Assembly (NCBI RefSeq): GCF_036577625.1 | Contig: NZ_JARBDC010000072.1 | Location: 1-64,000, forward strand | Reading direction: 5' to 3' | Source of the DNA: Paenibacillus_AB sp036577625 | GTDB lineage: Bacteria > Bacillota > Bacilli > Paenibacillales > NBRC-103111 | DNA: 64,000 nucleotides | Shown: positions 60,698 through 64,000 of the stretch, one piece after another | Numbering within the stretch: position 1 is the stretch's first letter | Layout: each line of letters starts with the position of its first letter | Program-made: the position numbers and the translations under genes | Notes under the pieces: model-generated | Database searches by the model: none | What the model saw: the letters and a program-made list of their open reading frames with translations, nothing else | What the model was told of the DNA's origin: nothing

Positions 60698-61381
60698 TTA
60701 CAGTTGTTGTTTTTTCGCCGCAAGCTGGGCTTTCATCGCCGCAAGCTCGTCTTCGACGCCGCTGCCGTTTTTGTCGAGCGCGTCCAGCTCGTCGTCGAGG
60801 CTGCGGTTCGAGCTGCGAATATCTTTGCTCGCTTCCGCTTCGGCTTCCATTTGCAGCACTTTCTCGGTCATCCGGTCGAACCCTTTGGCCGCGTTGTCTT
60901 TGCCGAAGCCGCTCATCGTCTGGTTGATTTGCTTTTGCGCTTTCGCGGACTCGGCGCGGGCGACGAGAAGGTCTTTCTTGTTTTTCATTTTGGTGAATTC
61001 GTCTTTCATTTCGCTCAATTGGGAGCGAAGCTGATCGGCGTTCGTTTTGGCGATGTCGTATTGGCGTTTGAACTCGTCAAAGCGGGCTTGATGCTCTTTC
61101 TTGTCCTGCAGCGCTTTGCGCGCCAGCTCTTCGTTGCCCTGCTCGAGCGCCTTCATCGCTTGCTCGGCGCGGCGGTTGACCATATCCTCCGCTTCGTCGG
61201 CTTGCTGCTTGAATTTTTTCTCGATGGCGATCTGTTTCGCAACGGCAGCTTCGGCCTCCAGGATGTCTTCCTCCATGTCGCGCAAAAACTGGTTCAGCAT
61301 TTTGACCGGATCTTCCGCTTTATCCAGCAGATCGTTGATCGAAGCCATCGTCAAGTCGCGCAATCTTTTGAAAATTCCCAT
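60698..61381 (-). CDS. pspA: PspA/IM30-family membrane-protection protein
   Basis: The 227-aa protein starts MGIFKRLRDLTMASINDLLD, the PspA/Vipp1/LiaH amphipathic N-terminus, followed by AEDPVKMLNQFLRDMEEDI and long coiled coils. ESCRT-III-like PspA proteins polymerise on the inner face of the membrane and protect it from stress. The C-terminus is Ser/Asp/Leu-rich without a Vipp1 extension. The ATG at 61381 has GAGGAGG eleven bases upstream; a longer frame has no site. It is first of the pspA / DUF350 / micropeptide / zinc-ribbon group. Confidence 0.95.
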   Translation of the reverse strand: MGIFKRLRDLTMASINDLLDKAEDPVKMLNQFLRDMEEDILEAEAAVAKQIAIEKKFKQQADEAEDMVNRRAEQAMKALEQGNEELARKALQDKKEHQARFDEFKRQYDIAKTNADQLRSQLSEMKDEFTKMKNKKDLLVARAESAKAQKQINQTMSGFGKDNAAKGFDRMTEKVLQMEAEAEASKDIRSSNRSLDDELDALDKNGSGVEDELAAMKAQLAAKKQQL

Positions 61382-61425
61382 AGTGCGGTTCCTCCTCGTA
61401 TTCGGTTCTTTCTTGTAACATCCAA

Positions 61426-61438
61426 TTGGTTTAACCAA
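61426..61438 (-). promoter_or_regulatory. Dyad upstream of pspA
   Basis: TTGGTT-T-AACCAA is a perfect 13-bp palindrome 45 bp upstream of the pspA start, in the 127-bp gap after the TPR gene. It may be an operator or part of the promoter; the regulator is unknown. Confidence 0.4.
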
Positions 61439-61508
61439 CGCGTTGTTTCGTTCACATCCATTTCATACGCAGACGGCACGAAGAAGTTTCAAAACGGATT
61501 CGCGATTT

Positions 61509-62180
61509 TTAAAAAAGCTGTCGCCATTTCGACAAAATCGCCCAGCGTCGCTCCGCCTTCCGCTTATAGCGGGGCAAGCCGCGGTAAATATGCAGCGCGT
61601 CCGCGTACGCCCGCTTCGCCTCGGCGCGGTCGCCGAGCCGCTCGTACAGCCGGCCGAGCCGGTAGCCCCCTTCGCACGAGGAGGAGTTGATGCTCCGGAA
61701 CTGCTCCAAATAGCGGATGGCCTCGCCGGGATTCGACCCCGCGAACGCTTCGCCGAGCCGCAAATACGGCTCGCCGTATTTGACCCGGGGGTTTAGCTCG
61801 AGGCTCTCCAGGATGATCCGCTTGCCTTCGTCCAGCTCCCCCAGCTTCAGCTTGCAGAGGCCGATTTCGTACAGCACGTCCGCCGAATCGTAAACGCCGC
61901 TCACCTGCTCCAGCAGCTCGAGCGCATCGGCGTACTTCTCCTTCTCTATATAAAGCCGGGCCGCCTCGAGCTTGTTGCCTGCGTTATGGGGCGCCAGCGC
62001 CAGCTCCCGTTTCAGCCGCGACAAACGCCGGTTGCGCCGCAGCGGCTTCAGCAGGCTGGGCGACAAACCGATAAACCGGCGGTCGAGCACATATAGCAGT
62101 ACAAGGACGATGACGATTGCGAGGAACGGATTTCCGACAAGCCACCAAATCAAGGCGAACAAAAAAAACTTGCTCAGCAT
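61509..62180 (-). CDS. Membrane-anchored TPR-repeat protein
   Basis: The 223-aa protein has a hydrophobic N-terminus with two short helices (FFLFALIWWLVGNPFLAIVI then VLVLLYVLDRRF, residues 4-36) and about four tetratricopeptide repeats: KLEAARLYIEKEKYADALELL, VLYEIGLCKLKLGELDEGKRI, YLRLGEAFAGSNPGEAIRYL and YRLGRLYERLGDRAEAKRAY. It is a cytoplasmic-facing scaffold anchored in the membrane. The second of two adjacent ATGs (62180) fits GGAGG spacing best; 62183 is possible. It is located just upstream of pspA in the same direction and may be co-transcribed. Confidence 0.85.
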   Translation of the reverse strand: MLSKFFLFALIWWLVGNPFLAIVIVLVLLYVLDRRFIGLSPSLLKPLRRNRRLSRLKRELALAPHNAGNKLEAARLYIEKEKYADALELLEQVSGVYDSADVLYEIGLCKLKLGELDEGKRIILESLELNPRVKYGEPYLRLGEAFAGSNPGEAIRYLEQFRSINSSSCEGGYRLGRLYERLGDRAEAKRAYADALHIYRGLPRYKRKAERRWAILSKWRQLF

Positions 62181-62384
62181 CATCACCTCCGTTTCCATCT
62201 TAACACAGGTTTGGGAGCGGAGCGATACCGCTTTTTTCGAGCGCATTCGATCCGAAAAAAGCCCCGGACCGGAGACGGTCGGGGCTGCGGCTGCGGCTGC
62301 GTACGCCATAATAGGCCGCCGCTTTTGAAGCGTCGCGATCGAGGCGTCTTTGTGAGCAGCGTTAAAAGTGGAGCCGGTTAAACA

Positions 62385-62540
62385 TTAGCGGAATAAAATT
62401 AAACCGCATTCCGTTATTTCGCATTTTCCGGGCAAAAACCGACCGTTCGGGGGGCATAGCGGAATTTCATGCCGCTATTACGCGAAGAAGCGAGGTTGTC
62501 GGCCGATTAGCGTACTTAAATTCCGCTATTTCTTTTGTTG
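62385..62540. repeat. Hairpin cluster of the TAGCGGAA/TTCCGCTA family
   Basis: Dyads in series: TAGCGGAA with TTCCGTTA (about 62389-62417), CATAGCGGAAT with GCCGCTATT (about 62456-62482) and TTAGCG with TTCCGCTATT (about 62508-62530). They lie between the TPR gene and the tandem repeat. No gene is seen in 62181-63063. Confidence 0.65.
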
Positions 62541-62584
62541 GCGGGCTGGACGGCGAGCGTTATCTGCCCGTTTTCGGCGTACGG

Positions 62585-63050
62585 CCGCGCTCAGTCGAGG
62601 AAGAGTGCTCTTTCGAGCACTATTCCCGCGAAAATGCCGGAATGGCTGGCGGATAGTGTGCTTTTGAACGTTATCCGCCTACTTCCGGCGTTCGGCCGCC
62701 CTCAGTCGAGGGAGTTAGTGCTCTTTTGAGCACTATTCCCGCGAAAATGCCTTGCTTGTCGGGCGGATAGTGTGCTTTCGAACGTTATCCGCCCGCTTCC
62801 GGCGTTTGGCGCCGTTCAGTCGAGGGAGTTAGTGCTTTTTTGAGCACTATTCCCGCGAAAATGCCTTGCTTGTTAGGCGGATAGTGTTCTTTCGAACATT
62901 ATCCGCCTACTTCCGGCGTTCGGCCGCCCTCAGTCGAGGGAGTTAGTGCTCCTTTGAGCACTATCCTTCTTAATTGCCTCGCTTGTCGGGCCGATAGTGT
63001 GCTTTCGAACGTTATCCGCCCTACGCCCGGTCGCCTGTTAACGTTCATTC
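62585..63050. repeat. Tandem repeat of 111-114 bp, four units, each with two hairpins
   Basis: Units start at about 62591, 62702, 62816 and 62930 (marker TCAGTCGAGG; periods 111, 114, 114). Each has a short hairpin GTGCTC-TTTC-GAGCAC and a longer one GGCGGATAGTGTGC-TTTC-GAACGTTATCCGCC. Arm changes are often paired: GTGTTC-TTTC-GAACAT in unit 3 keeps the stem where other units have different bases. Loop variants TTTC, TTTT and CTTT occur in the first hairpin. It lies directly downstream of mutS2. Confidence 0.85.
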
Positions 63051-63063
63051 GAACGCTACCGCT

Positions 63064-64000
63064 CTACTTCAGCTCCACCACGGTCACGCCCGCCCCGCCC
63101 TCGCCGTAATTGCCGAGGCGGTAGCTTTTCACGTGCTTGTGCCGGCGGAAATAGTCCTGCAGCCCGGCGCGAAGCACGCCGGTTCCTTTGCCGTGAATGA
63201 CGTACACCTGGCCGAAGCCGTTCAGGAAGCTTTCGTCCAGGAAGCGGTCCGTCTCGATGATCGCTTCCTCCAAATTGCTGCCGCGCAGGTCGAGCTCGGT
63301 GCGCACGTTTTCGTCCCGGCTGCGCTTCACGCTGGCGGAAGCCGTTTGCGCCGGCTTCGCCGCCGGCGCCCGTCCGACCAGCTCCAGGTCGGACTTGCCC
63401 ACTTTCATTTTCAAAATGCCGAGCTGCACCGTCGCTTCGCCGTCGCCGGCCATCTCCACGACGTGGCCTTTCTGGCCGAGCGAGACGACCCGCACCTCGT
63501 CGCCGACGCCGATCGCTTCGGCTTTTTTCGCGGACGCCCGCGAAGCGTCGCGCTTGTCGCGCAGCTCCGGAGCGGCCTGATCGAGCCGGCGCTTCGCCTC
63601 GATCAGCTTGTGCTCCTTGACCGCGCCCCGCTCCTCCATGGCGAGCCGGCGCAGCTCGCGGATCACCTCGTCCGCCTCCTTGCGCGCGTTCGCCACGGCG
63701 CTCTTCGCCTCCTGCTCCGCCTTCGCGAGCAGCTTGTCGCGCTGCTCGCGAAACTTCTCGCGCTCCTCCTCCAGCTGGGCGCGCAGCCGCTCCGCCTCGG
63801 CGCGCTGCTGCTCGGCCTTGCGCCGCTCCGCTTCGGACGTCGCGCGATTCGCTTCCAGCGAAGCGATCATCGTCTCGACGCGCTTGTCGTCCTCGTCGAC
63901 GCGGCCGCGCGCCATCTCGAGAATCGGCCGCGGCAGCCCGAGCCGCTCGGCGATCGCGAACGCGTTGCTTCGACCGGGAACGCCGACGAGCAGCCGGTAC
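63064..64000 (-). CDS. mutS2: Endonuclease MutS2 / RqcU, C-terminal part (runs off the window)
   Basis: The window holds the last 311 or so codons; the start lies beyond 64000. Visible parts are the end of the MutS-type ATPase domain (VGVPGRSNAFAIAERLGLP), a long coiled coil rich in Glu, Arg and Ala with the KOW-like stretch VGDEVRVVSLGQKGHVVEM, and a C-terminal Smr domain with LDLRGSNLEEAI and VIHGKGTGVLRAGLQDYF. MutS2 was described as an anti-recombination nuclease and in Bacillus as a ribosome-collision splitting factor. The stop is followed by the hairpin-rich tandem repeat and no classic terminator is seen. Confidence 0.95.
   Translation of the reverse strand, partial: YRLLVGVPGRSNAFAIAERLGLPRPILEMARGRVDEDDKRVETMIASLEANRATSEAERRKAEQQRAEAERLRAQLEEEREKFREQRDKLLAKAEQEAKSAVANARKEADEVIRELRRLAMEERGAVKEHKLIEAKRRLDQAAPELRDKRDASRASAKKAEAIGVGDEVRVVSLGQKGHVVEMAGDGEATVQLGILKMKVGKSDLELVGRAPAAKPAQTASASVKRSRDENVRTELDLRGSNLEEAIIETDRFLDESFLNGFGQVYVIHGKGTGVLRAGLQDYFRRHKHVKSYRLGNYGEGGAGVTVVELK

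Noticed and set aside
62585..63050. CRISPR-like array from the 111-114-bp repeat
   Set aside because: Units are far too long, have no unique spacers, and cas genes are absent.

Overview
The window looks like chromosome of an endospore-forming, fairly GC-rich Firmicute of the Paenibacillaceae (Paenibacillus or Cohnella type). The signs are an H-type small acid-soluble spore protein gene (35.6 kb), several YtcQ/LplA-like lipoprotein sugar-binding proteins with LplB/YtcP-type permeases, large membrane-anchored AraC-type sensors, strong GGAGG-type ribosome binding sites in front of many TTG/GTG starts, and long repeat-filled intergenic stretches. Genus assignment is inference. No rRNA, tRNA, IS element, phage or CRISPR array was seen.

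Layout. 0-5 kb: repeat-rich DNA (about 180-bp tandem repeat, 13/14-bp tandem repeat, CCTNA-type low complexity, and a pair of diverged direct repeats about 4 kb apart) around a GH15 glucoamylase-like gene. 5-11.5 kb: a minus-strand alpha-glucan cluster reading DUF4912 protein, GH57-GT4 fusion, nucleotidyltransferase-phosphomannomutase-like fusion, then a KTSC-like small protein. 11.7-19.1 kb: a membrane AraC sensor facing a minus-strand operon of a Tat-exported beta-helix protein and two sugar-binding proteins without permeases. 19.5-28.9 kb: a TIM-barrel epimerase, a cupin-AraC regulator divergent from another orphan binding protein, a MATE pump, a coiled-coil small protein, a GlcG/HbpS-like protein, a DUF3221-Gmad2 lipoprotein and a Rob-type AraC regulator. 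29.2-35.3 kb: an AraC sensor divergent from a complete permease-permease-binding protein importer (no ATPase gene, as usual for systems sharing an MsmX-type ATPase). 35.6-45 kb: sspH, an AAA ATPase, DinB, an epimerase, a second Tat beta-helix protein, a gutted S9 peptidase, a TIMP-like protein, a possible UDG-fold protein, a Gfo/Idh remnant and an SDR.

45.3-52.9 kb holds the strongest candidate for an undescribed system: a minus-strand operon of binding protein, two permeases, SDR dehydrogenase, creatininase-family amidohydrolase, a 390-aa conserved protein of unknown function and a RidA imine deaminase. Its last four genes are chained by 4-nt ATGA/GTGA stop-start overlaps. An IclR regulator lies upstream and an Ig-domain metallophosphoesterase is divergent. 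The gene set suggests import and breakdown of a nitrogen-containing sugar-like or cyclic-amide compound (inference).

55.5-64 kb: a YtrA-type GntR regulator with a perfect 11-bp inverted-repeat operator and a disrupted membrane partner, cysK with an MFS transporter, a PspA / DUF350 / 27-aa membrane peptide / zinc-ribbon envelope cluster, a TPR protein, a 111-114-bp tandem hairpin repeat, and the 3' end of mutS2. Short hairpins built on TAGCGGAA...TTCCGCTA recur in at least three gene-free stretches.
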